NCBI GenBank assembly: GCA_036795455.1
Contig: DAIRET010000157.1
Span: forward strand, 1-6,829
DNA length: 6,829 nt
From: DAIRET01 sp036795455
GTDB lineage: Bacteria; Bacteroidota; Ignavibacteria; Ignavibacteriales; Ignavibacteriaceae
Reading direction: 5' to 3'
The notes beneath the pieces were generated by a model. It saw nothing but the letters and a program-made list of their open reading frames with translations, searched no databases and had not been told where the DNA came from. Positions 1-5,384 of this stretch are shown piece after piece. Every line of letters starts with the position of its first letter. Positions within the stretch are counted from its first letter, which is position 1. The position numbers and the translations under genes are program-made.

Positions 1-296
1 AATCGAAGTTTGAATTAGACAGATTCTGTAATGCGATGATTTCAATTAGGGAAGAGATTAAAGAAATTGAAGACGGCAAAGCAGATAAAACTAATAATGT
101 ATTGAAAAACTCACCGCACACGCAAAAGATGGTTATTTCTGATGAATGGAAGTTCCCGTACTCGCGTGAAAAAGCGGTGTTCCCTGACGAATGGGTTAAG
201 AACCACAAGTTTTGGGTTTCTGTGGCAAGAGTGAATAACGCATATGGAGACAGAAATCTTGTTTGTAGCTGTAACCCTGTGTCTGACTATAAATAA
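1..296 (+). CDS. gcvP: Glycine dehydrogenase (decarboxylating), P-protein, C-terminal end (5' truncated by window edge)
   Basis: This is the last ~98 codons of the pyridoxal-phosphate P-protein of the glycine cleavage system, which decarboxylates glycine and passes the aminomethyl group to the lipoyl H-protein in the cytoplasm. The frame is open from base 3 and ends at TAA 294-296. An ATG at 36 is internal, because codons upstream of it (SKFELDRFCNAM) continue the conserved GcvP sequence. Diagnostic stretches are ELDRFCNAMISIREEI, the NNVLKNSPHT segment, the PYSREKAVFP segment, and the near-terminal NAYGDRNLVCSC, all typical of the GcvP C-terminus. GcvP is usually about 950 residues, so roughly nine tenths lies outside the window. 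A hairpin terminator follows 20 bases after the stop, so this gene ends its transcript. Nothing looks degraded. Identification is confident; regulation is not visible here. Confidence 0.96.
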   Translation, partial: SKFELDRFCNAMISIREEIKEIEDGKADKTNNVLKNSPHTQKMVISDEWKFPYSREKAVFPDEWVKNHKFWVSVARVNNAYGDRNLVCSCNPVSDYK

Positions 297-316
297 TGGA
301 TCATGAATTATCTTTT

Positions 317-355
317 CCGGTTTGTGTTCTGGATTCGGAGTACAAACCGGTTTTT
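317..355 (+). terminator. Rho-independent terminator after gcvP
   Basis: A perfect 9-bp inverted repeat (CCGGTTTGT at 317-325 and ACAAACCGG at 342-350) is followed by TTTTT at 351-355. The stem can extend inward by about five more pairs including G-U wobbles, leaving a loop of about six bases (GGATTC, 331-336). It sits 21 bases after the gcvP stop and ends 17 bases before the next start codon, so it separates the two transcription units or attenuates read-through. The T-run is short, so termination may be partial. Confidence 0.85.
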
Positions 356-371
356 AAAATGAATTGTTTTT

Positions 372-767
372 ATGAATGAATATTATAACATCTTTAAAGA
401 AATAAAACATATTGCAGTTGTAGGAATATCGGACAAACCATACCGCGACAGTTTGAAGATAGCTAATTTCCTTAAGGGAAAAGGTTACTACATCTATGGT
501 GTTCACCCTCAACTAAAAGAAGTTGATGGTATTACTGTATATAAAAAGCTATTTGAAATTCCCGGGCAGATTGATCTTGTTGATGTTTTTGTCAACTCAA
601 AAAGAATTGAAGAAATAATACAAGACTTGATTTTATGTAAACCAAAATACGTTTGGTTCCAGCTGGGAATTAAAAACGATTCAGCAGTTGCCGCACTTGA
701 AAATGAGGGGATAAAGGTGATTGAGGGAAAATGTATTAAGATTGAATACCAGCGTTGTTTTAATTAA
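372..767 (+). CDS. CoA-binding domain protein (YccU-like, CoA_binding_2 family)
   Basis: This is a 131-residue single-domain cytoplasmic protein with the Rossmann-like CoA-binding fold of the small YccU-type proteins. Supporting features in order are: strand plus glycine loop IAVVGISDKPYRDS (14-27); second strand YYIYGVHPQL (39-48), where relatives usually have VNP rather than VHP; the VDGITVYKKL segment (51-60); DLVDVFV (68-74); VWFQLGI (94-100); and the C-terminal KCIKIEYQR (120-128), matching the family's terminal C-x-x-x-E-H-type motif but with Tyr for His. The length is normal for the family. Members bind CoA in related structures, but no reaction is firmly established. ATG 372 is the only sensible start; there is no Shine-Dalgarno, and a nearby ATG at 376 is out of frame. 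Its TAA overlaps the next gene's ATG by one base (TAATG), implying translational coupling to the outer-membrane protein gene, although a functional link is not obvious. Confidence 0.9.
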   Translation: MNEYYNIFKEIKHIAVVGISDKPYRDSLKIANFLKGKGYYIYGVHPQLKEVDGITVYKKLFEIPGQIDLVDVFVNSKRIEEIIQDLILCKPKYVWFQLGIKNDSAVAALENEGIKVIEGKCIKIEYQRCFN

Positions 768-2110
768 TGAGTAGATTCAAGCTAAGTTTTTTCAAATCGG
801 GGATTGTTTTAATCTTTATTCTGCTTCAGGGAAGCGTTTATTCACAGGATGATACATTTAATATCCATACAAATTATCCCGCCGTTATTGATTCGATTGA
901 GATAGAAGGGAATTCTGTAACAGAACCTTATATCATTTTAAGAGAAGTGACATTTTCAATCAACGATACAATAACCCGTAAAGTAGCCGATTATAACAGG
1001 GAACGTATTTATAGCCTCGGTATTTTTACTCATGTAGATTTATTCTTGAAAGAAGCGGGTGATATTACAATTCTACTCATCAAAGTAGAAGAGAGTTGGT
1101 ACATCTGGCCTATCCCGTTTGCCGATCTTAAAGAAGGGGATTGGAATAAACTTTCCTACGGTTTTGATGTATTAATAAAAAACTTCAGGGGAAGGAATGA
1201 AAATCTCGGTTTCAGGTTCGCATTAGGTTACGACCCTGAGTTCTTAGTTTATTATCAAGTTCCTTATGTATGGGAAGAAGGAAAAATATCGATTGAGTTT
1301 TCTTCTTACTACGGAACAATAATGAATAAGAGTAGAATTGCTAAAAGTATTTACGGGAAAGATTTCGAACAGACACACATCAATAACTATGTCGGTTTCG
1401 GCAGAAGATTCGATCTTTATAACAGGCTGTTACTTTATTTCGGTTTTCTTTACGTTGAAACTCCGGAGTATTTTCCCGGCATCTCTGCTTCAGGGCAAAG
1501 GATAGACAAATCAGGGTTTATCGGTTTGAAGTACACTTTCGATTCACGCGACCTTGCACAATTCCCATTGAACGGAAGATTTTTTTCAGTCGATTATCAG
1601 CTTAAAGGGGTAGCGAAAGAAGACATAAGTTACAATGTTATTTCTGCGGACTATAAAGAGTATAGAGAAATTTATTCCGACTTTTCGGCAAAGTGGAGAC
1701 TTGCCACCCGTCATACTTTTGGGGTCGCAATCCCTTATTATGAGCACTCTTTTATCGGTTATGGCGAGAAAGTCCGCGGGCATCATAACGATAGAAGGGA
1801 AGGGAACAGTACAATTATGACTTCGCTTGAATTACGTTACCCTGTAATTAAAGAGTGGAATTTAAGTTTCGATCTTCCGATTATTCCTAAAGAACTTTTG
1901 ACTTACCGCATCGGATTTTATCCCCATATTTTTATTGACGCAGGCGCAACCCATTTTAGGAATCAAACTTTAGGAATTGATGATTTCAAATTCGGATTCG
2001 GAGTTGGTTTTACAGTACTTGTTCTTCCATACAATATAGGGAGAATGGAAGTGGCATTTAACGAGAAATTTAATAGTGAAATAATTTTTGCATTAGGAAT
2101 CTCTTTTTAA
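767..2110 (+). CDS. Omp85/BamA-TamA superfamily outer-membrane protein with one visible POTRA domain
   Basis: This 447-residue protein is predicted to reside in the outer membrane. Residues 1-26 form a signal peptide (basic n-region, hydrophobic core 13-20, likely cleavage VYS|QDD). Residues ~39-110 form one POTRA domain: IDSIEIEGNSVTEPYIILRE (41-60) is the classic first strand and helix, and ERIYSLGIFTHVDLFL (79-94) is the usual LY-x-LG-x-F-x-x-V region. Residues ~115-447 are rich in alternating aromatic and hydrophobic strands, as in a 16-strand barrel, and end with the C-terminal Phe (IIFALGISF) recognised by the BAM machinery. VRGH at 336-339 sits where Omp85 proteins carry the loop-6 VRG(F/Y) motif. 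With only one POTRA it is much shorter than BamA (five POTRAs, ~800 residues) or TamA (three), so it is unlikely to be the main BAM. Relatives are annotated as BamA/TamA family or surface-antigen D15 proteins. Substrate and role are unknown. The start overlaps the upstream stop by one base, and rsmE begins one base after its stop. Confidence 0.88.
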   Translation: MSRFKLSFFKSGIVLIFILLQGSVYSQDDTFNIHTNYPAVIDSIEIEGNSVTEPYIILREVTFSINDTITRKVADYNRERIYSLGIFTHVDLFLKEAGDITILLIKVEESWYIWPIPFADLKEGDWNKLSYGFDVLIKNFRGRNENLGFRFALGYDPEFLVYYQVPYVWEEGKISIEFSSYYGTIMNKSRIAKSIYGKDFEQTHINNYVGFGRRFDLYNRLLLYFGFLYVETPEYFPGISASGQRIDKSGFIGLKYTFDSRDLAQFPLNGRFFSVDYQLKGVAKEDISYNVISADYKEYREIYSDFSAKWRLATRHTFGVAIPYYEHSFIGYGEKVRGHHNDRREGNSTIMTSLELRYPVIKEWNLSFDLPIIPKELLTYRIGFYPHIFIDAGATHFRNQTLGIDDFKFGFGVGFTVLVLPYNIGRMEVAFNEKFNSEIIFALGISF

Positions 2111-2111
2111 T

Positions 2112-2822
2112 ATGTTGAACCGGAATTCGCTAAAAGATATCGAACTTTATTTTTCTGAAGAGATAGACCTTGACAATAATACAATCATCATTAAAGGTGA
2201 TGAATTAAAACATCTGACCACCGTGATGAGACATAAACCGGGGGATAAAATTTTTGTTACGGATGGAAAAGGTTCATTATTTGAGACGGTATTTGAAAAA
2301 GCAGCAAAAGAGAAATTGGAAACCGCAATAATCACTACTACATGTTTTAAAAACAATTATCAAAATGTTTTTTTCTGTATCCCGCTTCTTAGAAACCCTG
2401 AAAGATTTGAATTCGCTCTTGAAAAATCAGTTGAGCTTGGAATAACAAATTTTATTATCTATACCGCAAAACGTTCTGTAAAAAAGAATGTGAAAGCGGA
2501 ACGGCTGAACAAAATTGTTTTATCGGCAATGAAACAATCATTACGAACATTTCTTCCTTCGATAATTCACTCGGAAAATCTTGCCTCTATAGTTAAAAAT
2601 GAAGGTGAGTTCTTTGTTTTGCACCAGGGAGCAGAGAAAAAATTGAAGGACGTTTCAATAAAAAAAGAGAAAAATTCATATTTTTTATTTGGACCTGAGG
2701 GCGGTTTCGACATTTCGGAATTAGAGTTTTTCTCAAATAATGATTTTTACAAATTATCCGTTAATAGATTGAGAAGCGAAACTGCCGTTATTTCCACAGC
2801 ATCTCTTTTATGTACGATTTAA
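2112..2822 (+). CDS. rsmE: 16S rRNA (uracil1498-N3)-methyltransferase RsmE
   Basis: RsmE is a SPOUT-fold enzyme that uses S-adenosylmethionine to methylate N3 of U1498 in 16S rRNA of the 30S subunit. The protein has 236 residues, close to the E. coli enzyme. An N-terminal PUA-like RNA-binding domain covers ~11-75, with GDELKHLTTVMRHKPGDKI (29-47) matching the H-x-x-x-V-x-R-x-x-x-GD signature. The catalytic SPOUT domain contains KSVELG (105-110), the family motif AMKQSLR (139-145), the SAM-binding knot segments GPEGGF (194-199) and LRSETAVI (220-227). All family landmarks are present, so the enzyme is probably active. The N-terminus carries about nine residues before the usual start of the PUA strand; no internal Met gives a better start, and ATG 2112 follows the previous TAA by one base. 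It is the last gene of its unit, with a terminator beginning ten bases after the stop. Its pairing with the upstream barrel gene looks like simple operon sharing. Confidence 0.96.
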   Translation: MLNRNSLKDIELYFSEEIDLDNNTIIIKGDELKHLTTVMRHKPGDKIFVTDGKGSLFETVFEKAAKEKLETAIITTTCFKNNYQNVFFCIPLLRNPERFEFALEKSVELGITNFIIYTAKRSVKKNVKAERLNKIVLSAMKQSLRTFLPSIIHSENLASIVKNEGEFFVLHQGAEKKLKDVSIKKEKNSYFLFGPEGGFDISELEFFSNNDFYKLSVNRLRSETAVISTASLLCTI

Positions 2823-2831
2823 TGCGGAATT

Positions 2832-2884
2832 GGAGAAAACAAAACGTTACAACCAGGTTTCATTTTCTCCTTTTTATTTTTTTT
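2832..2884 (+). terminator. Rho-independent terminator after rsmE
   Basis: A perfect 8-bp repeat, GGAGAAAA (2832-2839) and TTTTCTCC (2863-2870), continues past a 2x2 mismatch into four more pairs (AAAC with GTTT), closing an ~11-base loop. It is followed by a T-rich tract at 2871-2884 broken by a single A. The long T-tract makes this the clearest terminator in the window. It closes the CoA-binding / Omp85 / rsmE unit and separates it from the acyl-transfer genes. Confidence 0.9.
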
Positions 2885-2933
2885 AAAAATGGTTAAATTT
2901 GAACCCGACAAATTATTATGATGTTTTAGAACC

Positions 2934-2975
2934 ATTGAACTTAGAGGAAGTAACTAATTGGTTTCTGAGTTCAAT
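2934..2975. repeat. 12-bp imperfect inverted repeat in the intergenic spacer (possible operator or leader hairpin)
   Basis: ATTGAACTTAGA (2934-2945) and TCTGAGTTCAAT (2964-2975) are reverse complements at 11 of 12 positions, and the odd pair would be a G-U wobble in RNA. The arms enclose an 18-base loop. No T-tract follows, so it is not a terminator. It lies between the rsmE terminator and the first SGNH gene and overlaps the spacer of a possible promoter, so as DNA it could be a regulator binding site. If transcription starts further upstream it could instead be a leader hairpin. The repeat is seen directly; its role is inference. Confidence 0.5.
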
Positions 2976-2986
2976 TCATAATTTTC
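2958..2986 (+). promoter_or_regulatory. Candidate Bacteroidota-type promoter for the acyl-transfer gene unit
   Basis: TTG at 2958-2960 and TAATTTTC at 2979-2986, separated by 18 bases, resemble the Bacteroidota pattern TTTG-N17-23-TAnnTTTG, with ATTG in place of TTTG at the upstream element and C in place of the last G at the downstream one. Transcription would begin near 2990-2995, giving a leader of about 30 bases before the TTG start at 3021. The overlapping CATAAT (2977-2982) could also serve as an ordinary -10, but no good -35 sits 17 bases upstream of it. The position is right, since a new unit must start after the terminator at 2832-2884. The match is modest and the host's promoter type is itself inferred. 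Confidence 0.35.
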
Positions 2987-3006
2987 AAATAAACGGATAA
3001 AAATTT

Positions 3007-3010
3007 AGGA
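3007..3010 (+). promoter_or_regulatory. Weak Shine-Dalgarno supporting the TTG start at 3021
   Basis: AGGA lies ten bases before TTG 3021. The alternative ATG at 3057 has only T-rich, non-purine sequence before it (GGTTTTTCCGTTAAA), so this site favours the upstream TTG. The TAG at 3006-3008 overlaps it and marks the upstream limit of the open frame. Confidence 0.4.
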
Positions 3011-3020
3011 AACTGCTTTT

Positions 3021-3719
3021 TTGATTTCATACTTTATTAATGGTTTTTCCGTTAAAATGCTTACCCTGTTTTTGCTTGCAATATTTTGTGGAATAACGCC
3101 TGTGAAAAGTTTTGCACAGGATTCGGCTGAATTTGCTAAAAATCCCCTATATATCCAGGAAACCGGTCTTTACGACATTTATAAAACAAAAAAAGCAGAT
3201 ATTGTTTTTTTCGGCGATTCCCATATTAAGGGAGCTGATTGGAATGAATTACTCGGTAGAGAAAAAGTAGTCGGACGCGGGATAACAAGCGATGTACTTG
3301 AAGGGTATCTTTCACGTTTGCATTATATTTATAAGTTAGAACCGAAAATTTGTTTCATTACCGGCGGACTTAATGACATTTACGGTTGGATTCCAGTTGA
3401 TAAGGTCTTTCAATATTACACAAGGATAATTAGGGAGTTAAGGACAAAAGGCATAATTGTTGTTGTTCAATCTACATTGTATACAACAAAAGAATGGGCA
3501 AATGCGGAGAACCGTAACCCGGAAGTTGAAAAATTGAATAAATTATTGAAAGAGTATTGTAATCAAGAAAAAATTGAGTTTATAGACCTGAATGCTAAAA
3601 TGTCTAATGGTATATACATAAAGAACAGTTTAGTAAACTCTTGGGGACATCTAAATCCAAGGGGATATAAAATATGGGCAGAAGAGGTTGAAAAAGTTTT
3701 AAATAAATTAGGTTTTTGA
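3021..3719 (+). CDS. Secreted SGNH/GDSL-family protein, first gene of acyl-transfer unit (catalytic Asp position replaced by Ser)
   Basis: This 232-residue protein is predicted to be exported to the periplasm. From the TTG start, residues 1-32 form a signal peptide: Lys12, a hydrophobic core at 13-23, and likely cleavage SFA|QDS. Starting at ATG 3057 (Met13) would leave the peptide without a basic n-region and without a Shine-Dalgarno, so I prefer TTG. The SGNH blocks are in order: GDS with nucleophile Ser67 in IVFFGDSHIKG (61-71); the block II glycine in GRGITSDVLEG (85-95); Asn118 in GGLND (115-119); and His210 in GHLNPRGY (209-216). Canonical members have Asp three residues before this His (DxxH), but here that residue is Ser207, with Asn206 before it, so activity may be weakened or altered. 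SGNH proteins hydrolyse or transfer ester-linked acyl groups. Next to an MBOAT and a carrier protein, a role in glycan acylation or de-acylation is likely but inferred. The next gene follows after 15 bases. Confidence 0.85.
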   Translation: MISYFINGFSVKMLTLFLLAIFCGITPVKSFAQDSAEFAKNPLYIQETGLYDIYKTKKADIVFFGDSHIKGADWNELLGREKVVGRGITSDVLEGYLSRLHYIYKLEPKICFITGGLNDIYGWIPVDKVFQYYTRIIRELRTKGIIVVVQSTLYTTKEWANAENRNPEVEKLNKLLKEYCNQEKIEFIDLNAKMSNGIYIKNSLVNSWGHLNPRGYKIWAEEVEKVLNKLGF

Positions 3720-3726
3720 GAAAATG

Positions 3727-3731
3727 AGAGG
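3727..3731 (+). promoter_or_regulatory. Shine-Dalgarno that favours the second of two tandem ATGs
   Basis: AGAGG precedes a tandem ATGATG. It is three bases from ATG 3735 but six from ATG 3738, and the latter is the more normal spacing. Translation may therefore begin mainly at 3738, shortening the protein by one Met; the rest is unaffected. Confidence 0.5.
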
Positions 3732-3734
3732 AAA

Positions 3735-5108
3735 ATGATGAAATCAATAAATCCGAATAACAAACCAGTATTACTATTAGTATTGACTATCTTTTTTTTG
3801 ATGTTGATGTATTATATCCCTAAAGATATTACAGTGTTTGGCATTAAGCTAAAACAGGTTGATCTTTTTATGGATGTTAAACCTGATTCACTACTGGATT
3901 TTTCTGCGAAACAGAATAACAATGAAGAGTTATTCGCCTCACTATTTCCGGTCGTTTTTAGTGATGCAGATAAAAATCAACCGCTTTCAACTTCACCCCA
4001 GGTAGGCATTAAGAACGTTCCGCTTTCAGGAAACGTCAACCAAATGAGTTTTTTTTTCAATGAACTGAAAAATTCAAAAAGCAAACAGATACGTGTAGCT
4101 CATTACAGCGATTCAGGTAATGAAGGGGATATGATGACTATGGATATTCGCCAATTACTGCAAAACCAGTTTGGTGGAAAAGGTGTAGGTTTTTTATCAA
4201 TCACTGCACAGGATATCACTTTTAGAACGACAACAAAACATTCATTTTCAAAAGATTGGAAAACAGTTTCTGTCCTTTATGGAAAAGATAAAAATATCCC
4301 ATTCGGACTTAACGGTTTTACCTCAGTACCGGAAGGAAACAGCTGGGTACAATATCAAGCTGGTGGAACTACAGAGGGCTCTAAAAGCTTCAAAACAGTT
4401 AAAGTTTTTTATACCAACGCAAAGGCTTCTTCCTTAAAATATCAATTTGATGACGATCCTGAAAAAACAGTCAAACTGGAAACGGGTAGTGGTGTTAAAA
4501 GACTGATTTTAAATGCAAACGGAAACAAAACAAAATTTAAATTAACAGCATCTGAAGGGCTAGCTCACTTTTTTGGTGTAAGTCTGGAAGATGGAAACGG
4601 GGTGCTAGTAGATAATTTTGCATGGAGAGGTAACACAGGAGTATCTTTCAGAGATATTCCCGATGATATTAAAAAGGGGTTTAGCAAAGATGAAAACTAT
4701 AAATTGTTTATAATTCAATTTGGTGCTAATATGCTTGAAGCTGGAAAGGTAGATTATACCTGGTACAGAAATCAAATGGTAAAAGCGATTAATGAAATGA
4801 AAACAGCTTTTCCGCAGGCAAGTTTCTTATTGATCGGAATTGGTGATAGAGGATTTAAAAGAGGGAGCAAGATAATTTCAGACCCTGGCATTCCGGTTAT
4901 GATTGAATGGCAAAAGAAGATTGTTGATGAAACCGGTATAGCATTTTACGATTCGTTCGAAGCAATGGGTGGCGAAGGTTCAATGGTGGAATGGGTAAAT
5001 GCCGGACTTGGAACCAAAGATTACGGGCACATGAACAACGAAGGAAATAAGAAAAAAGGGGAAATGATAGCTAAAGCAATTATTGATGCATATAAAAAGT
5101 TTAAATAA
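3735..5108 (+). CDS. Membrane-anchored SGNH-fold protein, probable periplasmic acyltransferase/esterase of the acyl-transfer unit
   Basis: This 457-residue protein has one N-terminal membrane helix (~11-28, PVLLLVLTIFFLMLMYYI) after Lys3 and Lys10. No cleavage site is apparent, so it should be an inner-membrane protein with a large periplasmic domain, a topology shared with DltD. The SGNH elements are spread out. Block I is HYSDSGNEGD (123-132) with Ser127 as nucleophile; the usual GDS is SDS here. A block III-like QFGAN holds Asn332, and KDYGHMNNEGN (428-438) holds the Asp429/His432 pair in the correct D-x-x-H spacing. Residues ~155-290 look beta-rich and seem to be an insert between block I and the later blocks, recalling the carbohydrate-binding insert in Ape1-type peptidoglycan esterases. 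Residues 295-305 (FAWRGNTGVSF) may be block II. Relatives occur in Bacteroidota as GDSL-like proteins. Its place between the first SGNH gene (15 bases before) and the carrier gene (15 bases after) suggests it transfers or trims acyl groups on a glycan. ATG 3738 is a possible alternative start. Confidence 0.8.
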   Translation: MMKSINPNNKPVLLLVLTIFFLMLMYYIPKDITVFGIKLKQVDLFMDVKPDSLLDFSAKQNNNEELFASLFPVVFSDADKNQPLSTSPQVGIKNVPLSGNVNQMSFFFNELKNSKSKQIRVAHYSDSGNEGDMMTMDIRQLLQNQFGGKGVGFLSITAQDITFRTTTKHSFSKDWKTVSVLYGKDKNIPFGLNGFTSVPEGNSWVQYQAGGTTEGSKSFKTVKVFYTNAKASSLKYQFDDDPEKTVKLETGSGVKRLILNANGNKTKFKLTASEGLAHFFGVSLEDGNGVLVDNFAWRGNTGVSFRDIPDDIKKGFSKDENYKLFIIQFGANMLEAGKVDYTWYRNQMVKAINEMKTAFPQASFLLIGIGDRGFKRGSKIISDPGIPVMIEWQKKIVDETGIAFYDSFEAMGGEGSMVEWVNAGLGTKDYGHMNNEGNKKKGEMIAKAIIDAYKKFK

Positions 5109-5123
5109 TCCAACGGAGAAAAA

Positions 5124-5357
5124 ATGATTTCAGATAAACTGAAAAGCGTTCTAAATAAAGAATTGAATTTAAGTGATTTCAATTTTACGGAAGAAACAAC
5201 TGCCAACCAGGTTCCGGGTTGGGATTCTTTGAACCACATTAATATTATACTTGCTATCGAAAAAGAGTATAATACTAAATTTAAGGGAATAGAGATTCTT
5301 AGGGTAAAAAATCTTGGTGACCTTCAAAGGTTGATAGATTCAAAAACAGCTCAGTAA
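5124..5357 (+). CDS. Acyl carrier protein (phosphopantetheine-binding), dedicated to the MBOAT locus
   Basis: This is a 77-residue carrier protein, the usual size of stand-alone ACPs and of DltC. Four-helix ACP features are visible: acidic helix I (DKLKSVLNKEL, 4-14), then the modification motif GWDSLNHINIILAIEKEY (32-49), in which Ser35 of DSL should carry the 4'-phosphopantetheine arm, and the C-terminal helix NLGDLQRLID (63-72). A thioester-bound acyl group on this arm would be delivered at the cytoplasmic face of the membrane. It is probably not the fatty-acid synthesis ACP: no fab genes are nearby, and it sits 15 bases after an SGNH gene and 27 bases before an MBOAT gene. GGAG at 5115-5118, five bases before the ATG, is a good ribosome site. 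No ligase, phosphopantetheinyl transferase or FkbH-like loading gene is in view, so the cargo is unknown. A DltC-like or a glycan O-acylation carrier are both possible. Confidence 0.92.
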   Translation: MISDKLKSVLNKELNLSDFNFTEETTANQVPGWDSLNHINIILAIEKEYNTKFKGIEILRVKNLGDLQRLIDSKTAQ

Positions 5358-5369
5358 TTTTTATTATTC

Positions 5370-5376
5370 GGAGAGG
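5370..5376 (+). promoter_or_regulatory. Strong Shine-Dalgarno fixing the MBOAT start
   Basis: GGAGAGG lies eight bases before ATG 5385. It is the best ribosome site in the window, and with the stop of the carrier gene 27 bases upstream it settles the start of the MBOAT gene. Confidence 0.75.
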
Positions 5377-5384
5377 AATAAAGT

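Noticed and set aside
36..296. Stand-alone 86-residue protein starting at ATG 36
   Set aside because: The frame is open to the left edge and the upstream codons match the GcvP C-terminus, so the ATG is internal to a truncated gcvP.
1586..1820. Overlapping open frames on both strands inside the Omp85-like gene (1586-1786 minus, 1635-1820 plus)
   Set aside because: They lie wholly within a well-supported gene and show no recognisable domain or ribosome site.
2147..2356. Minus-strand open frame of 69 codons inside rsmE
   Set aside because: It is a shadow of the conserved N-terminal domain of rsmE; the product has no family features.
2934..2975. Second terminator before the SGNH genes
   Set aside because: The hairpin has no T-run after it and an 18-base loop, so termination is unlikely; it was recorded as an inverted repeat instead.
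3563..3763. Minus-strand open frame across the junction of the two SGNH genes
   Set aside because: It covers conserved codons of the first SGNH gene, including the His block, and has no independent support.
5124..5357. Housekeeping fatty-acid ACP (acpP)
   Set aside because: No fatty-acid synthesis genes are adjacent and the motif context (GWDSLNHIN) differs from the usual AcpP DSLDxVE pattern; a dedicated carrier fits better.
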